From Olivibacter domesticus (lineage in GTDB: Bacteria; Bacteroidota; Bacteroidia; Sphingobacteriales; Sphingobacteriaceae): a stretch of 64,000 nt of DNA. The translations under genes were made by a program, and so were the position numbers. Location: NCBI RefSeq assembly GCF_900109575.1, contig NZ_FOAF01000007.1, positions 62,001 through 126,000 of the forward strand. The letters run 5' to 3'. Positions 51,843 through 61,747 of this stretch are shown piece after piece. The notes beneath the pieces are model-generated. The model was not told where the DNA came from and ran no database searches. It was given only the letters and a program-made list of their open reading frames with translations. Every line of letters starts with the position of its first letter. The first letter of the stretch is position 1.

Positions 51843-52454
51843 TTATTTACTTGCCACTAATTTCTCAATAAAATCAATCATTTCTGCATCAGCATAGTTC
51901 GCTCCTCCAACGTGATGCAAAACGACATTCCCTTGTTTATCCAATATTATTGTGGAAGGAATTGTTTTATCTAAAAAACTTACTGGAATTTCACTTCCTG
52001 CAGCAAAAACGGATAGGCAATATCCATTTTTATCCATAAATTTTTTTGCTCTACGAAAATTATTATCCACATCAACCATCAAAAAGACAATTTGATCATT
52101 TGTTTTGAATTGATCGTGAAGCTTATTGATTGAAGGCATTTCCGCTATGCATGGAGGGCACCATGTCGCCCAAAAGTTAATAAAGACTACTTTCCCCTTT
52201 AAAGAGGATAAGCTTATAACATCTTTGGCTTCGTTAACAAATAAAATATCTGCCGTTGGTTTATCGACGACTTTTATATTTTTCTGTACCCTATTAGGCA
52301 CATCGGCTTTAAACAGTCCGACCTTCATTAAACTTTTTATAACCCAAGCCTTCGCTTCCGGTTTAAAAACCATTATGACAGTTGATAACAATAGCAAACC
52401 AAAAAACAAATTCGATATTATTTTGGTCGTTTTATTCTTCTTCACAGTATTCAT
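51843..52454 (-). CDS. TlpA/ResA-like thioredoxin, membrane-anchored
   Basis: A 203-residue protein from the ATG at 52454 (MNTVKKN), chosen because the basic run and the membrane helix (about 14-32) then sit at the N-terminus as a signal anchor; an upstream ATG adds 26 unlike residues. The periplasmic thioredoxin domain (about 70-200) has NFWATWCPPCIAEMP with the CPPC redox pair, and the cis-Pro in IPSTIILDKQG. It is probably a thiol reductase for cytochrome or other exported proteins. It is transcribed behind the small lipoprotein gene at 52573-52926. Confidence 0.88.
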   Translation of the reverse strand: MNTVKKNKTTKIISNLFFGLLLLSTVIMVFKPEAKAWVIKSLMKVGLFKADVPNRVQKNIKVVDKPTADILFVNEAKDVISLSSLKGKVVFINFWATWCPPCIAEMPSINKLHDQFKTNDQIVFLMVDVDNNFRRAKKFMDKNGYCLSVFAAGSEIPVSFLDKTIPSTIILDKQGNVVLHHVGGANYADAEMIDFIEKLVASK

Positions 52455-52572
52455 TTCAACAATGTTTTCAATATATATGCATTGCTTATCTAATTTCAGA
52501 TAGTGCAATTTACTCAGTTCTATTAATGACACATATCTCCTTAAAGTAGGAATATGAGATAGGACCGAAACA

Positions 52573-52926
52573 TCATAGAAGGAGTACGCGGTTACGCAGG
52601 AATAAAGAAACTTTATGGTCTATAAATGGGTCATCTCGCCGGAAAACCAAACTTAATAACCAGCAAGACGAGCTAAGGAGTATCACTGAAAAAAGCATTA
52701 CAAAAAAGTGCAATGCTTGCTGATTTCGATCGCTACTTTTTGCAAAAAAAGAAAAACATTGTTTGGCAGATTTAGCGGAAGCTCCTGATTTTATCGTTTT
52801 TTTAGCATCATCGTAAGAAAGTCCATGACTAATACTAACTTTATTAAGCGATGCATGAATAAACTGTTTAACAGGACAAGAAGCCAACATTAACAAAAAA
52901 AGAAATGCACCGACAGACCTAAGCAT
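52573..52926 (-). CDS. Small hypothetical lipoprotein/membrane protein
   Basis: A 117-residue product with an N-terminal signal ending LMLASC (lipobox, Cys17) and a second hydrophobic segment near 71-96 (HFFVMLFSVILLSSSCWLL). I do not recognise the family. The coding case rests on the clean signal, the ATG and the position directly upstream of the thioredoxin gene on the same strand (about 118 bp). A role with the thioredoxin partner, such as copper or haem handling, is only a guess. Confidence 0.5.
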   Translation of the reverse strand: MLRSVGAFLFLLMLASCPVKQFIHASLNKVSISHGLSYDDAKKTIKSGASAKSAKQCFSFFAKSSDRNQQALHFFVMLFSVILLSSSCWLLSLVFRRDDPFIDHKVSLFLRNRVLLL

Positions 52927-52950
52927 AGAAACAAATTAACCAATAAAACA

Positions 52951-54084
52951 TTATTCATCGAAAACCAAACACACAGGAGCTCCTACTTCGATACGGTTTT
53001 GTGTATCTTTTAAAAGCCCTGATACCTCATCCCTTTTGAATACAACAACTTCATTGGTATACTGATTGGCAACTAATAGATATTTGCCGTTGGGAGATAA
53101 GGTAAAATTGCGCGGCCCCCTTCCTTTTACTGATTGATTTTGAACGTGTGTCAACTTCCCATCTAGGATATTTACCTTATAAATCGCAATATCATTCGCA
53201 TCTCCCCTATTAGAAGCATATAAAAACTTGCCATCAGGTGACATATGTATATCAGCAGCACCAACATCCCCCTTAAATGATGGAGGGAGCATGGTTATCT
53301 CCTGCAAAAAGGTCAACCTTCCATCCTTGTAAGCATATACGCTTACCGCGGCCTTCATTTCTTGTACTAAATAAACAAACCGCCCGTCTTTTGAAAAAGT
53401 AACATGCCGCGGACCACTACCTGGGGAAGCTTTAGCTATCTTAACTTCCGATACATTTACCGGATTGGTTAGTTTTTTAGGCTCGTACGGATAGCTGCTT
53501 ATGCAATCGGTCCCTAAATCTTGCACTAATATAAATTTTTGATCTGGGGAAAAAGTAGCTGAGTGAACATGCGGTTTTTCCTGTCTACTTTTATCCGGAC
53601 CCTTACCTGTATGCACATTGAGTTGCAATTTATCTGTTAGCTGTCCATTCTTTTCCGTTCCAAACACCGTAAAGCTTCCGCCTGAATAGTTTGAAACAAC
53701 TACATGTCGATCGCTTTTATCTATAACCACATGACAAGGATCGTCTCCTGATGTTAACTGTTTATTAATAAGATATAAATTTCCATCCCTTCGATTATAA
53801 GAAAAGGCACTTATTGACCCTTTCCCGTCATGAAGTTCATTTACGGCATATACATATTTTTTGTTTGCACTTAACGCTAAATAAGAGGGATTCTCAGCGG
53901 TCACCTTATTTTTATAAGTTAAATTTCCCGACGCAGCATCAAAGGAATATACATATATACCGTCACTCTTACCAGTGTTTGTATAGGTACCGATTAACAG
54001 ATTTATGGTATTATTTTGTGCGCTCAATAGCATAGGCAGATTCAACATACATAAGATTAAACGGAATGCTAATTTCAGTCTCAT
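52951..54084 (-). CDS. Exported lactonase-family seven-bladed propeller protein
   Basis: A 377-residue protein with a signal peptide (about 1-22, cut after LLSA). The rest is a beta-propeller of the 6-phosphogluconolactonase/lactonase family (YbhE type). LLIGTYTNTGKSDGIYVYSF is the usual first blade, and SPDGKFLYASNRGDANDIA and LSPNGKYLLVANQYTNEVVV are the repeated blades. PHVHSATFSPDQKF and GPRHVTFSKDG carry the conserved His/Arg residues of the active-site funnel. Because it is exported, its substrate is more likely an external sugar lactone than a pentose-phosphate intermediate. Confidence 0.87.
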   Translation of the reverse strand: MRLKLAFRLILCMLNLPMLLSAQNNTINLLIGTYTNTGKSDGIYVYSFDAASGNLTYKNKVTAENPSYLALSANKKYVYAVNELHDGKGSISAFSYNRRDGNLYLINKQLTSGDDPCHVVIDKSDRHVVVSNYSGGSFTVFGTEKNGQLTDKLQLNVHTGKGPDKSRQEKPHVHSATFSPDQKFILVQDLGTDCISSYPYEPKKLTNPVNVSEVKIAKASPGSGPRHVTFSKDGRFVYLVQEMKAAVSVYAYKDGRLTFLQEITMLPPSFKGDVGAADIHMSPDGKFLYASNRGDANDIAIYKVNILDGKLTHVQNQSVKGRGPRNFTLSPNGKYLLVANQYTNEVVVFKRDEVSGLLKDTQNRIEVGAPVCLVFDE

Positions 54085-54134
54085 AAATTTTCCATTAGAA
54101 GACCAATATTACACAAAATATTACCCCCTTCAAA

Positions 54135-54485
54135 TTATTCTTCGCGCTTGGTGCCGAATATCCCACCCAAAATCATCTGTATGACAGCTGTTAAAATAGC
54201 AAAGAACATAGCGGAAAAGAAACCGCTAACAGAAAAACCACTCATAATATTACTAACTAACATGACCATGAGCACTGTAATAACAAAAGATACAAGGCCT
54301 AAAGTCAGAATATTGAGCGGCAGGGTAAACAATCTTAAGATGGTCCCCACAGTGGCGTTGGCCAGTGCAATCAAAATCCCCGCTAATACGGCACTCCAAA
54401 AACCGGAAACTTCTACTCCCGGGATAATATAAGCGGCGAGCATAATAGCAATCCCCGTAACAACTAGTTCAATGATGAATCTCAT
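54135..54485 (-). CDS. Phage-holin-4-2-type membrane protein
   Basis: A 116-residue protein with four hydrophobic helices (about 5-23, 28-48, 57-80 and 88-112). Text such as VTGIAIMLAAYIIPGVEVSGF matches the Phage_holin_4_2 family, widespread in bacterial chromosomes. Despite the name it is not evidence of prophage; no phage genes are nearby. The function is unknown. Confidence 0.78.
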   Translation of the reverse strand: MRFIIELVVTGIAIMLAAYIIPGVEVSGFWSAVLAGILIALANATVGTILRLFTLPLNILTLGLVSFVITVLMVMLVSNIMSGFSVSGFFSAMFFAILTAVIQMILGGIFGTKREE

Positions 54486-54692
54486 ATAATTTATTTTTTA
54501 ATTACTCAAACGCAGTATTGGTAAAATTGTTTAGTAGCGACTGTTATTTCTTTAAGATAAACGAAGAAGGCTTCTAGCGAATAAACCATCAGGCCTTTTC
54601 ACATCTTTTACTACCAAGTGAGGTCATCATATCTGCTTGCGAAAAGAGCTATCAGTATGATAATAAACTGTTTCTTAGCGAATGTCTTCTCT
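54486..54692. other. Spacer upstream of the rimP operon promoter
   Basis: About 207 bp of AT-rich DNA between divergent genes; together with the promoter and leader it makes a 304-bp gene-free stretch. Nothing is recognisable in this part besides the region where the minus-strand promoter of the holin-like gene must lie. Confidence 0.35.
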
Positions 54693-54722
54693 TTGAATAA
54701 TAAATATTTTATTGTATATTTG
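54693..54722 (+). promoter_or_regulatory. Promoter of the rimP-nusA-infB operon
   Basis: TTG at 54693-54695 (within TTTG), a 19-bp spacer, then TATATTTG at 54715-54722. Both elements and the spacing match the Bacteroidota consensus. Transcription would start near 54728, only about 10 nt before the leader hairpin. Confidence 0.75.
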
Positions 54723-54736
54723 CATCATCTTGAGAG

Positions 54737-54764
54737 AGAGGGGACAGAATGGTCCCCTCTTTTT
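54737..54764 (+). terminator. Terminator-like attenuator hairpin in the rimP-nusA-infB leader
   Basis: AGAGGGGAC (54737-54745) pairs perfectly with GTCCCCTCT (54752-54760) around the 6-base loop AGAATG. A T run (54760-54764) follows, with weaker pairing extending the stem outwards. It lies after the promoter and 26 bp before the rimP ATG, so it would stop the operon's own transcript. This is the layout expected for attenuation; NusA, encoded second in the operon, is a termination factor. Confidence 0.7.
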
Positions 54765-54789
54765 ATTACAAGTAATTTGTAAATTTACT

Positions 54790-55254
54790 ATGAGTGTTGA
54801 GAATAGGGTTATTGAATTAGTTGAAGAGAAAATCTCGGATAGGCCAGATTTATTTCTGGTTGAGGTAAAAATGCACAGCAATGGTAAGCTCATTATATTG
54901 ATGGATGGAGACCAAGGCATTAACATTCAAGATTGTGCTGCCATTAGTAGACATGTAGGCTATCATTTGGAAGAAGAAAATGTAGTAGAACATGCTTACA
55001 ATCTAGAGGTTTCTTCTCCCGGGATAGACACGCCACTTACCTTACTAAGGCAATACCTCAAAAACATTGGTCGATCTATTTCTATTAAGACGATTGATGG
55101 AAGTAAAAGGGAGGGTCAACTATTAGCAGCTTCCGATACCAGTATACAGTTGGAAGAAATAAAAAAAGAAAAAGGAAAAAAAGCGGTTAAGATTGAAAAC
55201 ACGATCTCTCTTGACCAGATAAAGGAAACAAAGGTGTTAATTTCATTTAAATAA
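54790..55254 (+). CDS. rimP: Ribosome maturation factor RimP
   Basis: Assists 30S subunit assembly. It has 154 residues from the ATG at 54790. An in-frame extension upstream is ruled out because it crosses the promoter and the leader hairpin. The N-terminal alpha/beta domain includes LEVSSPGIDTPL, the RimP signature (usual form VSSPGLDRPL), and the C-terminal Sm-like domain follows (about 85-154). It is the first gene of the conserved rimP-nusA-infB operon, 2 bp before nusA. Confidence 0.94.
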   Translation: MSVENRVIELVEEKISDRPDLFLVEVKMHSNGKLIILMDGDQGINIQDCAAISRHVGYHLEEENVVEHAYNLEVSSPGIDTPLTLLRQYLKNIGRSISIKTIDGSKREGQLLAASDTSIQLEEIKKEKGKKAVKIENTISLDQIKETKVLISFK

Positions 55255-55256
55255 AA

Positions 55257-56492
55257 ATGAGCAATATCAATTTAATAGACTCATTTCAGGAGTTTAAGGA
55301 CTTCAAAAATATTGACCGTCCTACGGTTATTAGTGTACTTGAAGAAGTTTTCAGAAGTATGATCCGTAAACGTTTTGGGACGGATGAAAACTGCGACGTC
55401 ATCGTTAACCCGGATAATGGTGACTTAGAGATATGGCGCACACGTGCGGTTGTTGAAGATGAATTTTCTGAGGACGACGATTTAGAGATAGAGCTTGCCG
55501 AAGCACGTAAGGTGGATCCCGATCTTGAAATTGGCGATGATTTTATTGAAGAAATCACCTTAGAGAGTTTTGGAAGAAGGGCTATCTTAGCTGCACGTCA
55601 AACATTAGTTTCTAAAGTACTTGAGCTTGAAAAAGATGAGATTTTCAAGAAGTATAAGGATCGTGTAGGAGAAATTGTTACGGGCGAGGTTTATCAGATA
55701 TGGAAGAAGGAAACCTTAGTGTTAGACGATGAAGGTAACGAACTGATTTTACCGAAAACGGAACAAATTCCAGCTGATTATTTTAAGAAGGGTGACACTA
55801 TCCGTGCAGTAGTTTATAAGGTAGACATGATGAATGCCACGCCTAAAATTATCATCTCTCGTACCGCTCCTGAGTTTTTACAACGTTTGTTTGAACTGGA
55901 AGTCCCTGAAATTTTTGATGGGCTCATAACCATTAAAAAAATTGTTCGTGAACCCGGTGAGCGCGCAAAAGTTGCTGTGGAATCTTATGATGATCGTATT
56001 GATCCTGTTGGCGCTTGCGTTGGTATGAAAGGATCTCGTATACATGGAATTGTACGCGAATTACGCAACGAAAATATTGATGTAATAAATTTCACCAATA
56101 ATATTTCACTTTATATTCAGCGTGCTTTGAGTCCTGCAAGAATCAGTTCAATCAAATTGGATGATGAAGAAAAGAGAGCAGCGGTATACCTGCAATCAGA
56201 CCAGGTATCTTTAGCGATTGGCCGTGGTGGACACAATATAAAGCTAGCGGGAAAACTGACAGGCTTTGAAATAGACGTATACCGTGAAAGTAGTGAAAAT
56301 GATGAAGACGTTGATTTGGAAGAATTTGCAGATGAGATTGACGGTTGGATTTTGGATGAATTTAAACGTGTTGGGCTTGATACAGCAAGGTCTGTACTAG
56401 CACTATCAACAGATGAATTGATGCGTCGTACCGATTTAGAGGAGACAACCGTTTTAGAGGTTGTTCAGGTATTACGTGCTGAATTTGATTAA
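55257..56492 (+). CDS. nusA: Transcription termination/antitermination factor NusA
   Basis: Binds RNA polymerase and nascent RNA hairpins, promoting pausing and intrinsic termination. It has 411 residues. An N-terminal RNAP-binding domain (about 1-130) is followed by the S1 domain (about 135-200, with GEIVTGEVYQIW). Next come KH1 (about 235-300, with GACVGMKGSRIHGIVREL) and KH2 (about 305-370, with LAIGRGGHNIKLAGKLTG). The C-terminal Asp/Glu-rich part ends in one helix-hairpin-helix-like repeat. It may control its own operon through the leader hairpin. Confidence 0.97.
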   Translation: MSNINLIDSFQEFKDFKNIDRPTVISVLEEVFRSMIRKRFGTDENCDVIVNPDNGDLEIWRTRAVVEDEFSEDDDLEIELAEARKVDPDLEIGDDFIEEITLESFGRRAILAARQTLVSKVLELEKDEIFKKYKDRVGEIVTGEVYQIWKKETLVLDDEGNELILPKTEQIPADYFKKGDTIRAVVYKVDMMNATPKIIISRTAPEFLQRLFELEVPEIFDGLITIKKIVREPGERAKVAVESYDDRIDPVGACVGMKGSRIHGIVRELRNENIDVINFTNNISLYIQRALSPARISSIKLDDEEKRAAVYLQSDQVSLAIGRGGHNIKLAGKLTGFEIDVYRESSENDEDVDLEEFADEIDGWILDEFKRVGLDTARSVLALSTDELMRRTDLEETTVLEVVQVLRAEFD

Positions 56493-56562
56493 AATTAACG
56501 GGCTATAAGCCGAACAAAATAATGCTTTCTTGATTATTTTAGTAATAAACAACTAAAAAGCA

Positions 56563-56570
56563 TACTTTTG
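56563..56570 (+). promoter_or_regulatory. Possible internal -7 box before infB
   Basis: TACTTTTG fits TAnnTTTG and lies in the 114-bp nusA-infB spacer, 36 bp before the infB ATG. No TTG is found at the usual distance (nearest about 30 bp). It may give infB extra expression independent of the leader hairpin. Confidence 0.3.
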
Positions 56571-56606
56571 TAAATAACACAATAAATTAAGAGGTAATTA
56601 GATTAA

Positions 56607-59600
56607 ATGACAGAAGGTAAAAGTATAAACTTACTGAAAGCTGCGAAAGAACTGAATATCGGTATTGGTACTGCTGTGGAGTGTTTAGCCAAAAAAGGCT
56701 ATGATATTGACGCAAAGCCAAACACGAAGTTAGACCGTGATATGTATGATGTTCTTTTAAGAGAGTTTCAAGGTGATAAAATTGTGAAGGAAGAAGCCAA
56801 TCAGATTGTTATTGGAAAAATCCGTCGTGATGAAACACCGATAGAAACTACTGCATCAAAACCTACACAGGAGGTCGAAAATGATGAAATTTTAATTAAA
56901 AACAACAGCGCTTTCAACCCTTCTGTTGAGGAGACTAAAGCCCCTACAAACCAAGTACAACAAAAGGCTCCTTCTAATGACGAGAATGATTTGAAAGAGG
57001 AGGCCAGGGATGAAACGCCGGACAATCACGTTGGGGTCAAGGTTGTTGGCAAAATTGATCTTTCTAGCATCAATCAGCGTAGCCGTCCTGAAAAACGACC
57101 TTATGTAAAGGAAGAGCCAAAGCTGGAAAAACCAGTTGAGAAACCAGCTCCACCGACTGCTGAACCGGAAGAAAAAATAGAAGCTCCCCAGGTAACAACG
57201 CCACAGCCAGAAATACCGGCAGAAACAGTAACACCTGTTTCGAACGAGCAAGTGACTTCTGAAGAGTCATCAATCGAAAAGCAAATTCCTGAGAAAAAGG
57301 AAGAACCGAAAGCGGAGGCTAAACAAGAGGTTATACCCGAAGTGAAAAAAGAAGAAGAAAAGAAATCTTCTGTTGCTCCTTTAGATGAAGTTATCAGAGC
57401 AAAAGCAGAGCATTTAAGCGGACCAAAGGTAATTGGTAAAATAGAATTGCCAACACCGCATCAGAAACGTAAAGATCAGCCTATTGCTTCATCCTCTGGA
57501 TCGAACGCAGCTGATCATAAACGTAAGCGTAAACGTAATAATAATGTGGGTGGTGGTAACCAACCCTATCAGAATCGCAACCAACAAGGAGGCGGAGACA
57601 ATGCTCAAAAAGCACCTCAGACAGCGGGTGGGCAGAACAAGCCTCATCAGGGAGGGGCTGGAGGTCAGCAACGTCCCGACAATCCTAATAGAGGAGCAGG
57701 AGGCAATCATCCCAACAGAGGAAGAAATGACTTCAAAGGACGCGGCCGTCATCAAGAAACACCAAAGGAAGAACCTTCTGAAAAAGAAATACAAGATCAA
57801 ATTAAGGCAACGCTTGCCCGTTTAAGCGGAGCAGGTAAATCTGGAAAATTTGCTCAAAGGGCTAAATTGCGTCGTCAAAAAAGGGACGATGTTGCCTTAT
57901 CAGCTGAAGAAGCAGCTTTGGAACGCGAAATGCAATCTAAAGTACTTCGTGTGACTGAATTTGTAACTGCAAACGATTTAGCTAATATGATGGACGTATC
58001 TGTTACCCAGATTATATCCACCTGTATGAGTTTAGGGATATTCGCCTCTATTAATCAACGTTTAGATGCAGAAACCTTAACGATCGTTGCTGACGAATTC
58101 GGTTTTGAAGTAGAGTTTATTAAACCTGAAGATGAAGAAACGCATTCATTAGAAGAAGAGGATAATCCCGCAAATATGGTCCCAAGAGCGCCTATCGTTA
58201 CTGTTATGGGGCATGTTGACCATGGTAAAACATCCTTGCTGGATTATGTTAGAAAAACAAACGTCATTGGTGGAGAGGCGGGAGGTATTACCCAACATAT
58301 TGGGGCCTACGCCGTAAAACTAGATGATGGCAGAAGAATTACCTTTTTAGATACACCCGGCCACGAAGCCTTTACAGCGATGCGTGCACGTGGAGCTAAG
58401 ATTACCGATATTGCTATTATCGTAATTGCTGCAGATGATAGTGTAATGCCTCAAACGAAAGAAGCTATTAACCATGCCCAAGCTGCTGGGGTTCCGATCG
58501 TATTTGCTTTCACTAAAATAGATAAACCGGGTGCCAATGCCGACAAGATTAAGGAACAACTTTCAGCCATGAATATTTTGGTTGAAGATTGGGGAGGTAA
58601 ATATCAGGCACAAGAAATTTCCGGTAAAACAGGGCTAAATGTAGATGCCTTACTGGATAAAGTATTATTAGAAGCTGAATTGTTAGAGCTCAAAGCTGAT
58701 CCAAAAAAACGAGCTGTAGGTTCAGTTGTTGAGGCAGCCTTGGATAAAGGTAGAGGAATTGTGACAACTGTATTGATACAAGGTGGTACACTTCGAGTTG
58801 GAGATGCAATACTGGCGGGTTCTCATAGTGGAAAAGTAAAAGCGTTGACTAATGAACGAGGACAAAAGGTAACAGAAGCGGGTCCAGCGACACCAGTCCA
58901 GATACTTGGTATGAACGGTGCCCCAACAGCGGGAGATAAATTTTATGTATTAGATAATGAGTCTGAAGCCCGTCAAATTGCCAATAAGCGTTTACAACTG
59001 CAACGTGAGCAAGGGCTTCGCACACAAAAACATATTACGCTGGATGAAATCGGACGCCGTCTTGCTATTGGCAACTTCAAAGAGTTGAATGTAATTGTGA
59101 AGGGAGATGTGGACGGTTCTATTGAAGCATTATCCGACTCATTATTAAAATTATCAACGGAGGAAATCCAGGTAAACATCATCCATAAGTCAGTAGGACA
59201 AATATCAGAATCAGACGTTTTATTAGCTTCTGCTTCAGACGCAATTATCATCGGTTTCCAAGTACGTCCTTCACAGAATGCTCGAAAACTAGCCGAACAG
59301 GAACAAATAGATATACGTCTTTACTCTATTATCTATGATGCTATTGAAGAGCTGAAAGCGGCAATGGAAGGTATGCTTGCTCCTAAGTTTGAAGAAAAAA
59401 TTGTTTGTAATGTAGAAATTCGTGAAGTATTCAAGATTAGCAAAGTCGGTACTATTGCAGGTTGTATGGTATTAGACGGGAAAATTAACAGAAATCACGA
59501 TGTCCGCTTAATTCGGGATGGTGTAGTGGTATACAGCGGTAAGTTAGCCTCTTTGAAACGTTATAAAGACGATGTTAAAGAAGTATCACAAGGATATGAA

Positions 59601-59690
59601 TGTGGTTTGAGTATACACAACTTTAACGACATGAAAGTTGGAGACATTGTTGAAGCTTACGAACAAGTAGAAGTAAAACGGAAATTATAA
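56607..59690 (+). CDS. infB: Translation initiation factor IF-2
   Basis: GTPase that places initiator tRNA on the 30S subunit. It has 1027 residues, normal for Bacteroidota. An IF2_N helical domain (about 5-60) is followed by a long low-complexity linker. The linker is rich in Pro, Glu and Lys at about 100-290 and in Gly, Asn and Gln at about 300-380. A second IF2_N-like region lies near 450-500. The G domain starts near 530, with G1 GHVDHGKT, G3 DTPGHEAF and G4 TKID. The later IF-2 domains end in [13 protein letters not shown]. It is the last gene of its operon and ends at a 26-bp stem. Confidence 0.97.
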   Translation: MTEGKSINLLKAAKELNIGIGTAVECLAKKGYDIDAKPNTKLDRDMYDVLLREFQGDKIVKEEANQIVIGKIRRDETPIETTASKPTQEVENDEILIKNNSAFNPSVEETKAPTNQVQQKAPSNDENDLKEEARDETPDNHVGVKVVGKIDLSSINQRSRPEKRPYVKEEPKLEKPVEKPAPPTAEPEEKIEAPQVTTPQPEIPAETVTPVSNEQVTSEESSIEKQIPEKKEEPKAEAKQEVIPEVKKEEEKKSSVAPLDEVIRAKAEHLSGPKVIGKIELPTPHQKRKDQPIASSSGSNAADHKRKRKRNNNVGGGNQPYQNRNQQGGGDNAQKAPQTAGGQNKPHQGGAGGQQRPDNPNRGAGGNHPNRGRNDFKGRGRHQETPKEEPSEKEIQDQIKATLARLSGAGKSGKFAQRAKLRRQKRDDVALSAEEAALEREMQSKVLRVTEFVTANDLANMMDVSVTQIISTCMSLGIFASINQRLDAETLTIVADEFGFEVEFIKPEDEETHSLEEEDNPANMVPRAPIVTVMGHVDHGKTSLLDYVRKTNVIGGEAGGITQHIGAYAVKLDDGRRITFLDTPGHEAFTAMRARGAKITDIAIIVIAADDSVMPQTKEAINHAQAAGVPIVFAFTKIDKPGANADKIKEQLSAMNILVEDWGGKYQAQEISGKTGLNVDALLDKVLLEAELLELKADPKKRAVGSVVEAALDKGRGIVTTVLIQGGTLRVGDAILAGSHSGKVKALTNERGQKVTEAGPATPVQILGMNGAPTAGDKFYVLDNESEARQIANKRLQLQREQGLRTQKHITLDEIGRRLAIGNFKELNVIVKGDVDGSIEALSDSLLKLSTEEIQVNIIHKSVGQISESDVLLASASDAIIIGFQVRPSQNARKLAEQEQIDIRLYSIIYDAIEELKAAMEGMLAPKFEEKIVCNVEIREVFKISKVGTIAGCMVLDGKINRNHDVRLIRDGVVVYSGKLASLKRYKDDVKEVSQGYECGLSIHNFNDMKVGDIVEAYEQVEVKRKL

Positions 59691-59694
59691 TATC

Positions 59695-59754
59695 AATAAT
59701 AAAAAGAGAAGGGCCGGTTTCTATTAAGAAACCGGCCCTTCTCTTTTTATTATT
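59695..59754. terminator. Bidirectional terminator between infB and the ABC exporter
   Basis: Arms 59695-59720 and 59729-59754 are perfectly complementary over 26 bp (core GGGCCGGTTT/AAACCGGCCC), with an 8-base loop. A/T-rich outer ends supply U runs in both directions, ending infB on the plus strand and the exporter gene on the minus strand. Confidence 0.9.
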
Positions 59755-59766
59755 CTCTTTTTTATT

Positions 59767-61590
59767 TTAGGCCTCTTCAAATTGCTGCATATCTACCAAC
59801 CTTTTATAAAGTCCATTTTTACTTAGTAAATCCACATGGCTGCCTTGTTCTACAATCGTTCCATTATCTAATACAACAATAATATCTGCGGATTGTATAG
59901 TGCTTAATCGGTGCGCAATAACTAACGTGGTACGGCTCCTCATTAGTTTATTTAAAGCATCTTGTACAAGTTTTTCTGACTCGGTATCTAATGCTGAAGT
60001 TGCCTCATCCAAAAGCAATATGGGTGGGTTTTTCAAGACTGCGCGCGCAATACAAATACGTTGCCGCTGCCCACCGGATAATTTCACACCACGATCACCA
60101 ATATTCGTGTAATAACCATTTTCCGTATCATCAATAAATTGATGCGCGTTGGCTATTTTTGCCGCAGCAACTACGTCCTCTAAAGTTGCGTTCTGCACGC
60201 CGAAAGCGATATTATTGAAAATGGTATCATTGAATAAAATAGACTCCTGATTAACCGTACCCATTAAAGCTCTCAATGAATCAGCCTTTATCTTTCGGAT
60301 ATCTGCACCATCGAAAGTAATACTCCCGGATTGTACCTCTAAAAATCGAGGTACCAGGTCCATAAGTGTTGACTTCCCTCCACCTGATGGCCCCACAAGT
60401 GCCACAGTTCTCCCTTTCGGAATATCGAAACTAATATCATTTAAAACCTTTTTATCTTGATAAGAAAAGCCTACTTCGTTAAAACAGATAGCTTTTTCGA
60501 ATTTGTCAATAGAAATCGCGTCAATAGCATCTTTAATGGCAGGTTTCTCATCTATTAGTTCTAACACACGCTCTCCCGCAGCTATTCCCGAATGAATGTT
60601 ACTAAACGAATCAGTAATTGCTTTTGCCGGGCGCATTACCTGAGAAAACATTGCTATATATGCAATAAATGAAGCTGCATCTAGCTCTTCACTACCGCTA
60701 AGCACTAAGTTTCCGCCATATAGAACTAATGCAGCAACCATTAAAATCCCTAATAATTCAGATACGGGAGAACCAAGTTGTTGTCGCCTAGCCATTCTTT
60801 TACCCAATTTAGAATAATAGGTGTTCTCCTCGTGAAATCGATCTTTCACATAACTTGTGGCATTAAATGCTTTAATAATTTTCACACCAGACAATGCTTC
60901 ATCCAAATAGCTAATCATCTTACCATAAACTTGTTGGGCCTCGGTGGCCTGTTCCTTAAGCTTACGAACAATAAGAGAAATGATGAATGCTGAGATTGGG
61001 ATAACCAATATAGCAAAAAATGTCAGCTTGTAACTAATTGCAAAAAGCCAAATAATGTAGAATATAAGCTGCAAAGGCTCCTTGAAAACGACCTGGAGTG
61101 TTGATGTTACAGAAAACTGCACCACTTGGACATCAGAAGCAATTTTAGAGATTATATCGCCCTTCCGTTGATTATTAAAATACCCAACATGCAGATCCAT
61201 CACGTTGTTGAACACTGTTTTTCGAAGGTTAAGCAAGGTATGTATCCGCAAATTTTCCATTATCCTTTGTGCAAGATAGCGGAAGAGATTGCTTAAAAAC
61301 ACGGAACAGACAATTACGATTAATACACGTTGCAATGTACCGTAAGGTCCAAATTGATGACTTAGCTGTTGCGCATAATAATTAAACTGATCAATAAGGT
61401 TGTACCAACTTTCCGGTTTCGGAATAAGCTCCCCTTTACCTCCGTCAAGAAATAAAGTATTAAGCAATGGTATAAGTAGTGCAAGATTGAGCGTTCCAAA
61501 AAAAACGGTGATAAGCGTGCAAATGATATAGGGTATAGCGTATTTTTCTATCGGTTTTGCGAAAGATAATAATCTTAGATAGGTCTTCAT
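59767..61590 (-). CDS. MsbA-like ABC exporter (fused membrane and ATPase domains)
   Basis: A half-transporter that works as a homodimer, 607 residues. Six membrane helices (about 15-325) include the coupling-loop region YGKMISYLDEALSGVKIIKAF. The ATPase domain (about 360-600) has Walker A GPSGGGKST, the signature LSGGQRQRICIARA, Walker B ILLLDEATSALD and the switch His in IAHRLSTIQ. The likely cargo is lipid A core or another lipid, as for MsbA; a drug exporter is the alternative. Two overlapping TAACTTTG -7 boxes lie at 61605-61620, 14 bp before the ATG. Confidence 0.9.
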   Translation of the reverse strand: MKTYLRLLSFAKPIEKYAIPYIICTLITVFFGTLNLALLIPLLNTLFLDGGKGELIPKPESWYNLIDQFNYYAQQLSHQFGPYGTLQRVLIVIVCSVFLSNLFRYLAQRIMENLRIHTLLNLRKTVFNNVMDLHVGYFNNQRKGDIISKIASDVQVVQFSVTSTLQVVFKEPLQLIFYIIWLFAISYKLTFFAILVIPISAFIISLIVRKLKEQATEAQQVYGKMISYLDEALSGVKIIKAFNATSYVKDRFHEENTYYSKLGKRMARRQQLGSPVSELLGILMVAALVLYGGNLVLSGSEELDAASFIAYIAMFSQVMRPAKAITDSFSNIHSGIAAGERVLELIDEKPAIKDAIDAISIDKFEKAICFNEVGFSYQDKKVLNDISFDIPKGRTVALVGPSGGGKSTLMDLVPRFLEVQSGSITFDGADIRKIKADSLRALMGTVNQESILFNDTIFNNIAFGVQNATLEDVVAAAKIANAHQFIDDTENGYYTNIGDRGVKLSGGQRQRICIARAVLKNPPILLLDEATSALDTESEKLVQDALNKLMRSRTTLVIAHRLSTIQSADIIVVLDNGTIVEQGSHVDLLSKNGLYKRLVDMQQFEEA

Positions 61591-61747
61591 TTAATATTTT
61601 TAACCAAAGTTACAAAGTTAACAAAAAGCTGGTACACTGGACGAACTGTTTGTAAAAACATGGTTATCACTCAATTTAAACTTAAGCCTATCAAAAATAC
61701 TAAAATCGCAAGTTATTTAGTAAATTAGGCCGCTTAATTGGAACACC

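Noticed and set aside
54135-54485. Possible prophage because of a holin-family protein
   Set aside because: The family is common in chromosomes; no lysin, capsid, integrase or att repeats nearby.
54712-54789. Upstream extension of rimP
   Set aside because: It would start inside the -7 box and translate the leader hairpin; RimP homologues start at the ATG at 54790.
57070-57825. Several open frames on both strands over the middle of infB
   Set aside because: They are shadows of the repetitive Pro/Glu/Lys and Gly/Asn/Gln-rich linker; the IF-2 frame explains the region.
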